Origin: Pseudomonas lalucatii
GTDB lineage: Bacteria; Pseudomonadota; Gammaproteobacteria; Pseudomonadales; Pseudomonadaceae
DNA: 64,000 nucleotides
NCBI RefSeq assembly: GCF_018398425.1
Contig: NZ_JADPMV010000002.1
Coordinates: forward strand, 1,116,001-1,180,000
Direction of reading: 5' to 3'
Shown in pieces: positions 31,995 through 41,196 of this stretch. Within the stretch, counting starts at the first letter, position 1; each line of letters starts with the position of its first letter. The notes under the pieces are model-generated. The model worked only from the letters and a program-made list of their open reading frames with translations. It had not been told where the DNA came from and ran no database searches. The position numbers and the translations under genes are program-made.

Positions 31995-33002
31995 TCAGTG
32001 GTAGCCATCTTCCACCCGCACCTTGCCGCGGAACACGTAGTAGCTCCAGGCCGTGTACATCAGGATGAAGGGAATGATGAACAGCGCGCCGACCAGGATG
32101 AAGCCCTGGCTCTGCGGCGGCGCGGCGGCGTCCCAGAGGCTCACCGAAGGCGGGATGATGTGCGGCCACAGGCTGATCCCCAGGCCGCTGTAGCCGAGGA
32201 AGATCAGCGTCAGGGTCAGCAGGAACGGTGAGTAGTTGGCGTTGCGCGCCACCGCCCGCAGCAGCGCCCAGGTGCAGACGAGGACCAATACGGGCACCGG
32301 CATGAACCAGAACAGGTTGGGCAGGCTGAACCAGCGCTGGGCGATCTCGGCATGGGCCAGGGGCGTCCACAGGCTGACGATGCTGGTCACCGCCAGCACC
32401 ACGAACACCAGCGGCCGCGCCAGGTCGTGCATCTGCCGCTGCAGGCGGCCCTCGGTCTTCATGATCAGCCAGGTGCAGCCGAGCAGCGCGTAGGCGGCGA
32501 TCAGCGCCAGGCCGCAGAACAGCGAGAACGGCGTCAGCCAGTCCAGGGCGCCGCCGGCATAGGCGCGGTCGACCACCGCGAAGCCGTCGATATAGGCGCC
32601 CAGCGCCACGCCCTGGAAGAAGGTCGCGGTCAGCGAGCCGCCGATGAAGGCCTTGTCCCAGAGATGCCGCTTGGCCGCCTTGGCCTTGAAGCGGAACTCG
32701 AAGGCCACGCCGCGGAAGATCAGCCCCAGCAACATCAGGATCAGCGGCAGGTACAGGGCGCTCAAGACCACCGCATAGGCCAGCGGGAAGGCGCCGAACA
32801 GCGCCGCGCCGCCGAGCACCAGCCAGGTCTCGTTGCCGTCCCACACCGGCGCCACGGTGTTCATCATCACGTCGCGCTCGCCCTCGTCGCCGACGAAGGG
32901 AAAGAGGATGCCTATCCCTAAGTCGAAGCCGTCCATGACCACGTACATCATCACCCCGAAGGCGATGATCACCGCCCAGATCAGCGAAAGATCGATACCC
33001 AT
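31995..33002 (-). CDS. cioB: Cyanide-insensitive terminal oxidase subunit II (CydB-like)
   Basis: Subunit II of a cytochrome bd-type quinol oxidase, 335 residues, with 8-9 hydrophobic spans. The family start is MGIDLSLIWAVIIAFGVMMY, and further signatures are MDGFDLGIGILFPF and NTVAPVWDGNETWLV. It is 2 bp downstream of cioA, indicating a tight operon. Together with cioA it oxidises ubiquinol and reduces O2 without pumping protons. Confidence 0.94.
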   Translation of the reverse strand: MGIDLSLIWAVIIAFGVMMYVVMDGFDLGIGILFPFVGDEGERDVMMNTVAPVWDGNETWLVLGGAALFGAFPLAYAVVLSALYLPLILMLLGLIFRGVAFEFRFKAKAAKRHLWDKAFIGGSLTATFFQGVALGAYIDGFAVVDRAYAGGALDWLTPFSLFCGLALIAAYALLGCTWLIMKTEGRLQRQMHDLARPLVFVVLAVTSIVSLWTPLAHAEIAQRWFSLPNLFWFMPVPVLVLVCTWALLRAVARNANYSPFLLTLTLIFLGYSGLGISLWPHIIPPSVSLWDAAAPPQSQGFILVGALFIIPFILMYTAWSYYVFRGKVRVEDGYH

Positions 33003-33004
33003 GC

Positions 33005-34438
33005 TCAGCTCCTCTCGGTCTGCAGGTGGTCGCCATCCTCGTCGTCCTCGGCGGCGGACAGCGGCCGCGACGGCGTGCGCGGCTGGCCCGGCCCGCCATG
33101 GGCCACTTCCTTGCCCTCGTCGGTGATCGGGCCCTTGCGCACCAGGCGCATCATGTAGCCCAGGCCCGCGCCGAACAGGGCGAAATACACCACCACGAAC
33201 AGCGCCAGGGTCAGGCTCATCTGCGCGAAACTGTGGCCGGAGGAGGCGTCGGCGGTGCGCATCAGCCCATGCACCACCCAGGGCTGGCGGCCGACCTCGG
33301 TGGTGAACCAGCCGGCGAGGATGGCGACTATGCCCGAGGGCCCCATCCACACCGCCAGGTGCAGGAACGCGCGGTTGCGGTACAGCGCGCCGCGCCTGCG
33401 CAGCCACAGGCTCCACAGGCCGGTGGCGATCATCAGCAGGCCCAGGGCGACCATGATGCGGAAGGTCCAGAACACCACCGTGGAGTTGGGCCTGTCCTCG
33501 GGGGCGAAGTCCTTCAACGCCGGCACCTGCTGATCCAGGCTGTGGGTCAGGATCAGGCTGCCGAGGGCCGGGATCTCCAGCTTGAAGCGGGTCTCCTCGC
33601 GCGCCATGTCCGGCCAGCCGAACAGGATCAGCGGAGTCGGCTCGCCACTGCTGTTGTTCCAGTGGCCCTCCATCGCGGCGATCTTGGCCGGCTGGTACTT
33701 GAGGGTATTGAGGCCGTGCAGGTCGCCGATCATGGCCTGGATCGGCGCCACGATCAGGGCTATCCACATGGCCATCGACAGCATGGTGCGGATCGCCGGG
33801 TTGTCGCGCCCGCGCAGCAGGTGCCAGGCCGCCGAGGCGCCGACGAAGAAGGCGGTGGCGAGAAAGGCGGCGGTGGCCATGTGCGCCAGGCGATAGGGGA
33901 ACGAGGGGTTGAACACCACCGCCAGCCAGTCCACCGGGATCACCCGCCCATCGACGATCTCGAAGCCCTGGGGGGTGTGCATCCAGCTGTTGGAGGCGAG
34001 GATCCAGAAGGTCGAGATCAGCGTGCCGATCGCCACCATGACCGTGGAGAAGAAGTGCAGCCCCGGGCCGACGCGGTTCCAGCCGAACAGCATGACGCCG
34101 AGGAAACCCGCCTCGAGGAAGAACGCGGTGAGCACCTCGTAGGTCAGCAGCGGCCCGGTGACCGCCCCGGCGAAGTCGGAGAAGGCGCTCCAGTTGGTGC
34201 CGAACTGGTAGGCCATGACCAGGCCGGAGACCACGCCCATGCCGAAGTTGACGGCGAAGATCTTCGACCAGAAGTGGTAGAGGTCGCGGTACACCTCTTG
34301 CTGGGTCTTCAGCCACATCCCCTCGAGCACCGCCAGGTAGCTGGCCAGGCCGATGGTGATGGCCGGGAAGATGATGTGGAAGGAGATGGTGAAGGCAAAC
34401 TGGATGCGGGCGAGATCGAGCGCCTCGAGGCCAAACAT
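33005..34438 (-). CDS. cioA: Cyanide-insensitive terminal oxidase subunit I (CydA-like)
   Basis: Subunit I of the bd-type oxidase, 477 residues. The N-terminus MFGLEALDLARIQFAFTISF includes the haem-ligand histidine region FHIIFP. The quinol-binding Q-loop is short, as in the CIO subgroup, and GWFTTEVGRQPWVVHGL is conserved. The C-terminus is acidic (SAAEDDEDGDH). A possible ANR/FNR site lies about 60 bp upstream. Classification as CIO rather than E. coli-type bd rests on the short Q-loop. Confidence 0.93.
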   Translation of the reverse strand: MFGLEALDLARIQFAFTISFHIIFPAITIGLASYLAVLEGMWLKTQQEVYRDLYHFWSKIFAVNFGMGVVSGLVMAYQFGTNWSAFSDFAGAVTGPLLTYEVLTAFFLEAGFLGVMLFGWNRVGPGLHFFSTVMVAIGTLISTFWILASNSWMHTPQGFEIVDGRVIPVDWLAVVFNPSFPYRLAHMATAAFLATAFFVGASAAWHLLRGRDNPAIRTMLSMAMWIALIVAPIQAMIGDLHGLNTLKYQPAKIAAMEGHWNNSSGEPTPLILFGWPDMAREETRFKLEIPALGSLILTHSLDQQVPALKDFAPEDRPNSTVVFWTFRIMVALGLLMIATGLWSLWLRRRGALYRNRAFLHLAVWMGPSGIVAILAGWFTTEVGRQPWVVHGLMRTADASSGHSFAQMSLTLALFVVVYFALFGAGLGYMMRLVRKGPITDEGKEVAHGGPGQPRTPSRPLSAAEDDEDGDHLQTERS

Positions 34439-34495
34439 GGAACGTTCTCCATCAGATGAGTCGGCGCACGACCCCGTGCGAGTGCGCAACCGGTA

Positions 34496-34509
34496 TTGAC
34501 CTGGGTCAG
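34496..34509. promoter_or_regulatory. ANR/FNR-box-like site upstream of cioA
   Basis: TTGACCTGGGTCAG is an imperfect match to TTGAT-N4-ATCAA (7 of 10 fixed positions, with an outward TTGA and TCA). ANR is known to repress cioAB in P. aeruginosa under low oxygen, so the location is sensible. The match is weak and no -10 was firmly placed. Confidence 0.4.
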
Positions 34510-34648
34510 GCACTGCTCAAAGAGTACTCGCCGGCCAGGCGCCCGCCGCTGTGGTTATTTGTCGCGCGACGGGCCGCCGCCTCGGGCATGCGCCGGGGCG
34601 CCCGTGCTAGGCTGTGGCGGCCATCGTTAGCCTGCTAAAGAATTCGCC

Positions 34649-35896
34649 ATGTCCGTCCACGGCCAGCTGCTCCTGCGCCATCAGCGCCCCTTCATCGCCT
34701 TCTGGCTGGCACGGGTGTGCACCGCCAGCGGCTTCCAGATGCTCACCGTGGCCATCGGCTGGCATATGTACCAGCTGACCGGCAGCGTGCTCGACCTGGG
34801 CCTGGTGGGCCTGGTCGAGTTCCTGCCGCGGGTGCTGTTCATGCTGCACACCGGCCATGTCGCCGACCGCTACGACCGCCGCCAGGTGGCCGCGCTGTGC
34901 CAGGCCGGACAGTTGCTGATCGCCCTGGCCCTGGTGCTGGGCAGCAGCAGCGGCGAGGTGACCCGCGAGCTGATCTTCGTCCTGGCCTTCCTCCTGGGCG
35001 CCGCCCGCGCCTTCGAGATGCCGGCGACCCAGGCGCTGCTGCCCAGCCTGGTGCCGCCGGCGCTGTTCCCCGCCGCGGTGGCCGCCTCGGCCTCGGCCAT
35101 GCAGACGGCAACGATCGCCGCGCCGGCCCTCGGCGGCTTCCTCTACGCCTTCGGCAGCCTGTGGGTGTACGCGCCGACCGCCCTGCTCTACGGCCTGGCC
35201 TGCGCCCTGATGCTCGGCCTGCCGCCACGCCAGGAGCCGCTACGCAAGGAGCGCGCGACGCTGCATTCGCTGCTGGCCGGCATCCGCTATATCCGCAGCC
35301 GCCGCGACATCTTCGGCGCCATCTCCCTGGACCTGTGCGCCGTGCTGCTCGGCGGCGCCACCGCCCTGCTGCCGGTGTTCGCCAAGGACATCCTGCTCAC
35401 CGGCCCCTGGGGCCTGGGCCTGCTGCGCTCGGCGCCGGCGGTCGGCGCGCTGCTGATGTCCTTCTGGCTGGCGCGGTTTCCCATCGAACGCCAGGTCGGC
35501 AGGACCATGTTCAGCGCGGTGGCGGTGTTCGGCGTGGCGACCATCGCCTTCGGCCTGTCCACCTCCTTCTGGTTCAGCCTGGCGGTGCTGGTGGTGCTCG
35601 GCGCGGCGGACATGATCAGCATGGTGATCCGCGGCGCCTTCGTGCAGCTGCAGACCCCGGACGCCATGCGCGGCCGGGTCAGCGCGGTGAACGGCCTGTT
35701 CATCGGCGCCTCCAACCAGCTCGGCGAGTTCGAGTCGGGGCTCACCGCCCACTGGTTCGGCACGGTGCCGGCGGTGGTCCTGGGCGGGGTCGGCACCCTG
35801 CTGGTGACCGGCGCCTGGATCAGGCTGTTCCCGAGCCTGGCCCGGCGCGACCGGTTGCAGGAGCCCGAGGAGCCGACCGAGGCACTGCGCCCTTAG
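34649..35896 (+). CDS. MFS transporter (EntS-like, MFS_3 family)
   Basis: A 415-residue inner-membrane major facilitator with about 11-12 helices. The motif between helices 2 and 3 reads GHVADRYDRRQVAAL, and the start FIAFWLARVCTASGFQMLTVAIGW resembles the enterobactin exporter EntS and relatives. The substrate cannot be inferred and no siderophore genes are nearby. The start at 34649 has a weak site. It converges with, and overlaps by 4 bp, the LysR gene. Confidence 0.85.
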   Translation: MSVHGQLLLRHQRPFIAFWLARVCTASGFQMLTVAIGWHMYQLTGSVLDLGLVGLVEFLPRVLFMLHTGHVADRYDRRQVAALCQAGQLLIALALVLGSSSGEVTRELIFVLAFLLGAARAFEMPATQALLPSLVPPALFPAAVAASASAMQTATIAAPALGGFLYAFGSLWVYAPTALLYGLACALMLGLPPRQEPLRKERATLHSLLAGIRYIRSRRDIFGAISLDLCAVLLGGATALLPVFAKDILLTGPWGLGLLRSAPAVGALLMSFWLARFPIERQVGRTMFSAVAVFGVATIAFGLSTSFWFSLAVLVVLGAADMISMVIRGAFVQLQTPDAMRGRVSAVNGLFIGASNQLGEFESGLTAHWFGTVPAVVLGGVGTLLVTGAWIRLFPSLARRDRLQEPEEPTEALRP

Positions 35897-36768
35897 TGCA
35901 GCAGGCGCGGGTCGGCGCTCAGGCGCTGGTAGAGGAATTCGCCCAGCGCGCGGATGCGCGCCACCCCGCGCAGGTCCGGATGGGTCAGCACCCAGACCCG
36001 GGTGTCCAGCGCCGGGTCGGGCTCGGCCAGGCGCACCAGTTCGTCGTGGGCCTCGGCCAACGGACAGAGCAACAGGCCGACGCCCATGCCCTGGCGCACG
36101 CACTCGACCATGCCCACCAGGCTGTCGCTGCGCGCCACCACCTGCTCATTGGCCACCCGCGCGGCCAGCCAGGCAGCCTGCTCCAGGTGCGCCAGGCTCT
36201 CGTCGGGGGCCACCCACAGGTGCTCACTCAGCGCCAGCGCCGCCGGCCGCCCGGCCAGGTAGGCGGACGAGGCATAGAGCGCCGTCTGGATACGCCCCAC
36301 GCAGCGCCCCAGCAGGTTTTCCGGCGGCCGGTTGGTGCCGCGCACCGCCATGTCCGCCTCGCGCTGGGTCAGGCGCAGAAAGCTGTTGTTGATCACCAGC
36401 TGCAGCTGGACGCCCGGATGCTGTTCACGGAACTCGGCCAGCAACGGGGTCAGCAGGCCGGCGAACAGGGTGTCGGTGGAGGTCAGGCGGATGCTGCCGC
36501 GAATCTGCAGGTCCTGCCCCAGCAGCTGGCGCTCGGCCCGCTCGATCTGCTCGCTGACACCGGCCAGCTGGGCGGCCAGCGCCTCCCCCGCCACGGTCAG
36601 CTGGTAGCCGCCGGGCAGGCGCTGGAACAGGGCGACGCCGAGCCGCTCCTCCAGGCGCTGCAGGCGCCGCAGCACGGTGCTGTGGTTGACCCGCAGGGTG
36701 CGCGACGCCCGGCTGATCGAGCCGCCCTGGGCGACGGCGAGGAAGTACTGCAGGTCGCTCCAGTCCAT
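35893..36768 (-). CDS. LysR family transcriptional regulator
   Basis: A 291-residue LysR-type regulator. The N-terminal winged HTH occupies residues 1-60 (DLQYFLAVAQGGSISRASRTL, then RLQRLEERLGVALFQR), followed by a periplasmic-binding-protein-like effector domain. It is divergent from the doxX-GST pair and a set of nested palindromes fills the intergenic space, so it probably regulates that pair and itself. The Met at 36768 starts the HTH at the usual position. Confidence 0.92.
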   Translation of the reverse strand: MDWSDLQYFLAVAQGGSISRASRTLRVNHSTVLRRLQRLEERLGVALFQRLPGGYQLTVAGEALAAQLAGVSEQIERAERQLLGQDLQIRGSIRLTSTDTLFAGLLTPLLAEFREQHPGVQLQLVINNSFLRLTQREADMAVRGTNRPPENLLGRCVGRIQTALYASSAYLAGRPAALALSEHLWVAPDESLAHLEQAAWLAARVANEQVVARSDSLVGMVECVRQGMGVGLLLCPLAEAHDELVRLAEPDPALDTRVWVLTHPDLRGVARIRALGEFLYQRLSADPRLLH

Positions 36769-36828
36769 CTCTGCAAATCCGCATAATGATTTTGCGGATA
36801 TTGAGAATTTATCCGCTGATTTGCAAAG
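36769..36828. promoter_or_regulatory. Nested-palindrome operator between LysR gene and doxX
   Basis: An outer pair CTCTGCAAATC (36769-36779) / GATTTGCAAAG (36818-36828) matches at 10 of 11. Inside are ATCCGCA (36777-36783) facing TGCGGAT (36793-36799), and GCGGATA (36794-36800) facing TATCCGC (36810-36816). The tract is AT-rich against a GC-rich background. The layout suits two regulator dimers binding to repress lysR and activate doxX. Confidence 0.6.
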
Positions 36829-36876
36829 CATAGCCTGGACTCACGGCACCTCAGCCAACAGACCGGAGTTCCGATC

Positions 36877-37293
36877 ATGCCCAGCCTAGACCTGCCCTAT
36901 GCCCCCGCCGCCGCGCGCCTGCTGCTGCGCATCGGCCTGGCCGCCATGTGGATCAGCCACGGCCTGGTGCTCAAGCTGCTGACCTTCGGCGTCGACGGCC
37001 TCGGCAGCTGGCTGAGCGGAATCGGCCTGCCGTCCGCCCTGGCCCTGCCGCTGATCGTCGCCGAGACCCTCGGCGGCCTGCTGATCCTGCTCGGCTTCTA
37101 CGGCCGCTGGGTATCCCTGGCGCTGCTGCCGATCCTGCTCGGCGCACTGCTGATCCATGCGCCCAATGGCTGGGTGTTCAGCAACCCCGACGGCGGCTGG
37201 GAATACCCGCTGTTCCTCGCCGCCATGTCCCTGGTCCACATCCTGCTCGGCGACGGCCCGCTGGCCCTGAAAGCCGAAGGAGCCACCCCATGA
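36877..37293 (+). CDS. DoxX family membrane protein
   Basis: A 138-residue protein with four hydrophobic spans, starting AAARLLLRIGLAAMWISHGL near residue 10. The DoxX pattern is visible in the IGLPSALALPLIVAETLGGL and GFYGRWVSLALLPILLGA segments. DoxX proteins are linked to quinone or thiol redox but are poorly defined. Its TGA overlaps the ATG of the GST gene (ATGA), so the two are translationally coupled, and both face the LysR gene. Confidence 0.88.
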   Translation: MPSLDLPYAPAAARLLLRIGLAAMWISHGLVLKLLTFGVDGLGSWLSGIGLPSALALPLIVAETLGGLLILLGFYGRWVSLALLPILLGALLIHAPNGWVFSNPDGGWEYPLFLAAMSLVHILLGDGPLALKAEGATP

Positions 37294-37982
37294 ACACATC
37301 CCTGGAGTTGATCAGTCACCCGCTGTGCCCCTACGTGCAACGGGCGGCCATCGTCCTCGCCGAGAAGGGCGTGGCCTTCCGTCGCCGCGACGTCGACCTG
37401 GGCGACAAGCCGGCCTGGTTCCTCGCCCTGTCGCCGCTGGGCAAGGTGCCGCTGCTGCGCAGCGAACGCGGCGTGCTGTTCGAGTCGGCGGTAATCGCCG
37501 AGTACCTCGACGAGACCCTGGCGCCGCGCCTGCACCCGGAAGACGCCTTCGAACGCGCCCGCCACCGCGCCTGGATCGAGTTCGCCTCGGCCGTGCTCAA
37601 CGACGTCGCGCGCTTCTACAACGCCGCCGACGCGGCCCAACTGGAGGCCCAGCACCAGACCCTGCGCCGGCGCTTCGAACAGCTGGAGGACGCACTGGGC
37701 GAGGGCCCCTGGTTCGCCGGGGCGACCTTCTCCCTGGTGGATGCGGCCTTCGCCCCGGTGTTCCGCTACTGGCAGGTGTTCGAGCGCATCGCCGACTTCG
37801 CCACCTTCGCCGGCCTGGCCGGGGTCGAGCGCTGGCGCCGGGTCCTGGCCGAGCGGCCTTCGGTGCGCGGCGCGGCACCGGCGGACTACCCCGAGCGGCT
37901 GTGGCAGTTCATCGCCCGCCGCGACAGCCAGCTGGCGACCCTGCGCGCCCAGCGCACGGCGGCTGCGGCGACGCCGGCCTAG
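37290..37982 (+). CDS. Glutathione S-transferase family protein
   Basis: A 230-residue soluble GST with an N-terminal thioredoxin fold (SHPLCPYVQRAAIVLAEKG, including CPYV) and the GSH-binding VPLLRSERGVLFESAVIAEY, then a helical C-terminal domain. The active-site Cys14 suggests an omega/beta-like or glutathionyl-hydroquinone-type enzyme rather than a Tyr/Ser GST. Coupling to DoxX and a LysR regulator suggests a response to an electrophile or quinone. Its TAG shares the sequence CTAG with the stop of the convergent DJ-1 gene. Confidence 0.87.
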   Translation: MNTSLELISHPLCPYVQRAAIVLAEKGVAFRRRDVDLGDKPAWFLALSPLGKVPLLRSERGVLFESAVIAEYLDETLAPRLHPEDAFERARHRAWIEFASAVLNDVARFYNAADAAQLEAQHQTLRRRFEQLEDALGEGPWFAGATFSLVDAAFAPVFRYWQVFERIADFATFAGLAGVERWRRVLAERPSVRGAAPADYPERLWQFIARRDSQLATLRAQRTAAAATPA

Positions 37983-38533
37983 GACGCCAGCATCGCCTCG
38001 GCCACCTGCTGGCGGGGGCCGCGCCCGCGCAGCTGCTCCACCAGCGTCAAGGCGAAGGCCAGGGCGGTGCCGGGCCCCTGGCTGGTGATGCAGTTGCCGT
38101 CGACCACCACCGGCTCGTCGACGAAGCTGCAGCCGGACAGGCGATCGCTGAAGCTGGGGTAGCAGGTCATGCGCCGCTGCCTGAGCACCCCGAAAGGCTG
38201 CAGGGCCATGGCCGGCGCCGCACAGATGGCGGCGTAGAACTTGCCGGCCTTGGCTTGCTGGCGCACCCGCTCGGCCAGCGGCTCATGCTCGCCCAGGCGC
38301 TGGGCGCCGGGCATGCCGCCGGGCAGCACGATCAGGTCGAACTCCTGGGCCAGCACGTCGACCAGCATGGCATCGGCGGTCAGGCGCGTGCCGCGGGCGC
38401 AGGTGATCATCCGCCGGCCCTCGATGCTGGCCACCACCACCTCGATCTCGGCGCGGCGCAGCACGTCGATCAGGGTCACGCATTCGAGGTCCTCGACACC
38501 ATCGGCTACGGTGATTACGGCGCGTGTGCTCAT
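37979..38533 (-). CDS. DJ-1/PfpI family protein (YajL/ThiJ-like)
   Basis: A 184-residue cytosolic protein of the DJ-1 superfamily. The reactive cysteine is in AAICAAPAMAL at the nucleophile elbow (near residue 106), and LPGGMPGA and the opening VITVADGVEDLECVTLIDVLRR are family patterns. YajL-type proteins are proposed to be chaperones or deglycases acting on oxidised or glycated thiols. It is convergent with the GST gene and the two share the stop tetramer CTAG. Confidence 0.88.
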   Translation of the reverse strand: MSTRAVITVADGVEDLECVTLIDVLRRAEIEVVVASIEGRRMITCARGTRLTADAMLVDVLAQEFDLIVLPGGMPGAQRLGEHEPLAERVRQQAKAGKFYAAICAAPAMALQPFGVLRQRRMTCYPSFSDRLSGCSFVDEPVVVDGNCITSQGPGTALAFALTLVEQLRGRGPRQQVAEAMLAS

Positions 38534-38717
38534 GCTGTTCTCCTCGACAGGGAAGGGAAATCCGCTGACCTTCCGGTCACAAATTCACCGGCTAAAGCCT
38601 AGCTGATATGATGCGCGCCTTTTCCAGAACCCCCCGCAAAAACCGCCGCCCTTGGGCGGATGTGCTTTGCTTGCGGTCTGCACATCAACGGCGCCATCCG
38701 CGCCACAGGGAGACGCC

Positions 38718-40010
38718 ATGCTGGAACGCCTATTCCGACTCAAAGCGCACAACACCACGGTGCGCACCGAGATCCTCGCCGGTCTCACCACCTTCCTGAC
38801 CATGGCCTACATCCTCTTCGTCAACCCCAGCATCCTCGCCGAGACCGGCATGGACCGCGGCGCGGTGTTCGTCGCCACCTGCCTGGCCGCGGCCATCGGC
38901 TCGGCGATCATGGGCCTGCTGGCCAACTACCCGATCGCCCTGGCGCCGGGCATGGGCCTCAACGCCTTCTTCACCTATACCGTGGTGCTGACCATGGGCC
39001 ATACCTGGCAGGTGGCCCTGGGCGCGGTGTTCCTCTCCGGGGTGATCTTCTTCCTGCTGTCGATCTTCAAGGTCCGCGAATGGATCATCAACAGCATCCC
39101 CCTGGCCCTGCGTGCCGGCATCGCCGCCGGTATCGGCCTGTTCCTGGCGATCATCGCCCTGAAGAACGCCGGCATCGTCATCGACCACCCGGCCACCCTG
39201 GTAACCCTCGGCGACATGACCGCAGGCGGGCCGCTGCTGGCCTGCCTGGGCTTCTTCATCATCGCCGCCCTGGCCTACCGCCGCGTCACCGGCGCGGTGA
39301 TGATCGGCATCCTGCTGATCACCGGCCTGTCCATCGTCCTCGGCCTGTCGCAGTTGGACGCCGTGGTGTCCATGCCGCCCTCGGTGATGCCGACCCTGCT
39401 GCAACTGGACATCATGGGCGCCCTGGATATCGGCCTGCTCAGCGTGATTTTCGCCTTCCTGTTCGTCGACCTGTTCGACACCTCCGGCACCCTGGTCGGC
39501 GTGGCCCAGAAGGCCGACCTGCTGGACAAGGACGGTAAGATGCCGCGCCTGGGGCGCGCCCTACTGGCCGACAGCACCGCGACCATGGCCGGCGCGGCCC
39601 TGGGCACCAGCACCACCACCAGCTACATCGAGTCGGCGGCCGGCATCAGCTCTGGCGGGCGCACCGGCCTGACCGCCTGCGTGGTCGCCCTGCTGTTCCT
39701 CCTCAGCCTGTTCTTCGCCCCCCTGGCCGGCGCCGTGCCGGCCTACGCCACCGCCCCGGCGCTGCTGTTCGTCGCGGTGCTGATGATGAGCAGCCTGGCG
39801 CAGATCGACTGGGACGACCTGACCGTCGCCGCGCCGGTGGCGGCGGCCGCCCTGGCCATGCCGCTGACCTTCTCCATCGCCAACGGCATCGCCTTCGGCT
39901 TCATCACCTGGACCCTGGTCAAGGTCCTGGCCGGCCGCTGGCGCGACCTCAACCCGGCGCTGGTGATACTCTCGGCGCTGTTCGTGATCAAGCTGGGCTT
40001 CTTCGCCTGA
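38718..40010 (+). CDS. NCS2 family purine permease (AzgA/PbuG-like)
   Basis: A 430-residue inner-membrane transporter with about 12-14 helices. The sequence LTTFLTMAYILFVNPSIL at the N-terminus and GTSTTTSYIESAAGISSGGRTGLTA belong to the AzgA/GhxP/PbuG group, which imports hypoxanthine, guanine or adenine by H+ symport. The substrate is not decided by sequence. It has its own upstream region of 184 bp, containing a GC-rich hairpin (CCGCCGCCC... near 38643-38660), and a terminator hairpin follows. Confidence 0.9.
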   Translation: MLERLFRLKAHNTTVRTEILAGLTTFLTMAYILFVNPSILAETGMDRGAVFVATCLAAAIGSAIMGLLANYPIALAPGMGLNAFFTYTVVLTMGHTWQVALGAVFLSGVIFFLLSIFKVREWIINSIPLALRAGIAAGIGLFLAIIALKNAGIVIDHPATLVTLGDMTAGGPLLACLGFFIIAALAYRRVTGAVMIGILLITGLSIVLGLSQLDAVVSMPPSVMPTLLQLDIMGALDIGLLSVIFAFLFVDLFDTSGTLVGVAQKADLLDKDGKMPRLGRALLADSTATMAGAALGTSTTTSYIESAAGISSGGRTGLTACVVALLFLLSLFFAPLAGAVPAYATAPALLFVAVLMMSSLAQIDWDDLTVAAPVAAAALAMPLTFSIANGIAFGFITWTLVKVLAGRWRDLNPALVILSALFVIKLGFFA

Positions 40011-40028
40011 TCCCCCCAGCCAGCCCTC

Positions 40029-40053
40029 CAGGAGCGGGCCAGTCCCGCTCCTG
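40029..40053 (+). terminator. Hairpin after the purine permease gene
   Basis: A perfect 10-bp stem CAGGAGCGGG / CCCGCTCCTG with a 5-base loop lies 18 bp after the stop. Only a weak T run (GTTTC) follows, so it may be a terminator or an intergenic repeat. Confidence 0.6.
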
Positions 40054-40086
40054 TCCGTTTCAGCCGCAAGCAATGTCGAGTAGTCC

Positions 40087-41175
40087 ATGAGCCGTCCCCA
40101 GTTCGATCCCGCCACCTATGCCGCCCAGCTAGACGAGAAGAAGCAGCGCCTGATCGAGCTGCTGGCGCCGTTCGCCGCACCGGCACCGGAGGTCTTCGAC
40201 TCGCCCCGCGAGCACTACCGTCTGCGCGCCGAGTTCCGCCTGTGGCGCGAGGGCGAGGATCGCCACTACGCCATGTTCGAGGCCGGCGACAAGCACGCGC
40301 CGATCCTGCTGGACGACTTCCCCATCGCCAGCGCCCGGATCAACGAGCTGATGCCGCGCCTGAAAAGCGCCTGGCAGGCCAGCAAGGTGCTGAGCTTCAA
40401 GCTGTTCCAGGTCGAGTTCCTCACCACTTTGGCCGGCGACGCGCTGATCACCCTGTGCTACCACCGCCCGCTTGACGAAACCTGGCAGGCCGAGGCGGAG
40501 AAACTGGCGGCGGATTTACAGGTGAGTATCGTCGGCCGCTCGCGCGGCAAGCGCATCGTCATCGGCCGCGACCACGTCCTCGAAGAGTTGCAGGTGGCCG
40601 GGCGCAGCTACCGCTACCGCCAGCCGGAGGGCGCCTTCACCCAGCCCAACGGCGAGGTGTGCCAGAAGATGCTCGGCTGGGCCTTCGAGGCGCTCGGCGA
40701 ACGCGACGACGACCTGCTGGAGCTGTACTGCGGCAACGGCAACTTCACCCTGCCCCTGGCCACCCGGGTGCGCAAGGTGCTGGCCACCGAGATCAGCAAG
40801 AGCTCGGTGAATGCCGCCCTGGCCAACCTGGCCGACAACGGCGTCGACAACGTCACCCTGGTGCGCCTGTCCGCCGAGGAGCTGACCGAGGCGCTCAACG
40901 AGGTGCGACCGTTCCGCCGCCTGGCCGACGTCGATCTCAAGAGCTACCAGTTCGGCAGCGTGTTCGTCGATCCGCCGCGCGCCGGCATGGACCCGGACAC
41001 CTGCGAGCTGACCCGGCGTTTCGACAGGATTCTGTACATCTCCTGCAACCCCGAGACCCTGGCCGCCAACATCGCCCAGCTCGGCGACACCCACAAGGTG
41101 ACGCGCTGCGCGCTGTTCGACCAGTTCCCCTACACCCACCACATGGAAGCCGGGGTGCTGCTGGAGCGGCGCTGA
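40087..41175 (+). CDS. trmA: tRNA (uracil-5-)-methyltransferase
   Basis: TrmA methylates U54 of tRNA to ribothymidine using SAM. The 362-residue protein has the SAM-binding [16 protein letters not shown], the VFVDPPRAG motif and the nucleophilic cysteine in [14 protein letters not shown]. The length matches E. coli TrmA (366) and it lacks the N-terminal TRAM domain and Fe-S cysteines of RlmD/RlmC. It ends 21 bp before the convergent hybrid-kinase gene. Confidence 0.96.
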   Translation: MSRPQFDPATYAAQLDEKKQRLIELLAPFAAPAPEVFDSPREHYRLRAEFRLWREGEDRHYAMFEAGDKHAPILLDDFPIASARINELMPRLKSAWQASKVLSFKLFQVEFLTTLAGDALITLCYHRPLDETWQAEAEKLAADLQVSIVGRSRGKRIVIGRDHVLEELQVAGRSYRYRQPEGAFTQPNGEVCQKMLGWAFEALGERDDDLLELYCGNGNFTLPLATRVRKVLATEISKSSVNAALANLADNGVDNVTLVRLSAEELTEALNEVRPFRRLADVDLKSYQFGSVFVDPPRAGMDPDTCELTRRFDRILYISCNPETLAANIAQLGDTHKVTRCALFDQFPYTHHMEAGVLLERR

Positions 41176-41196
41176 GGCGCTCCGGACAGCAGGGAC

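Noticed and set aside
38636..38670. Purine riboswitch before the NCS2 permease
   Set aside because: Only a short GC-rich hairpin is visible; the conserved loop sequences of purine riboswitches are not present.
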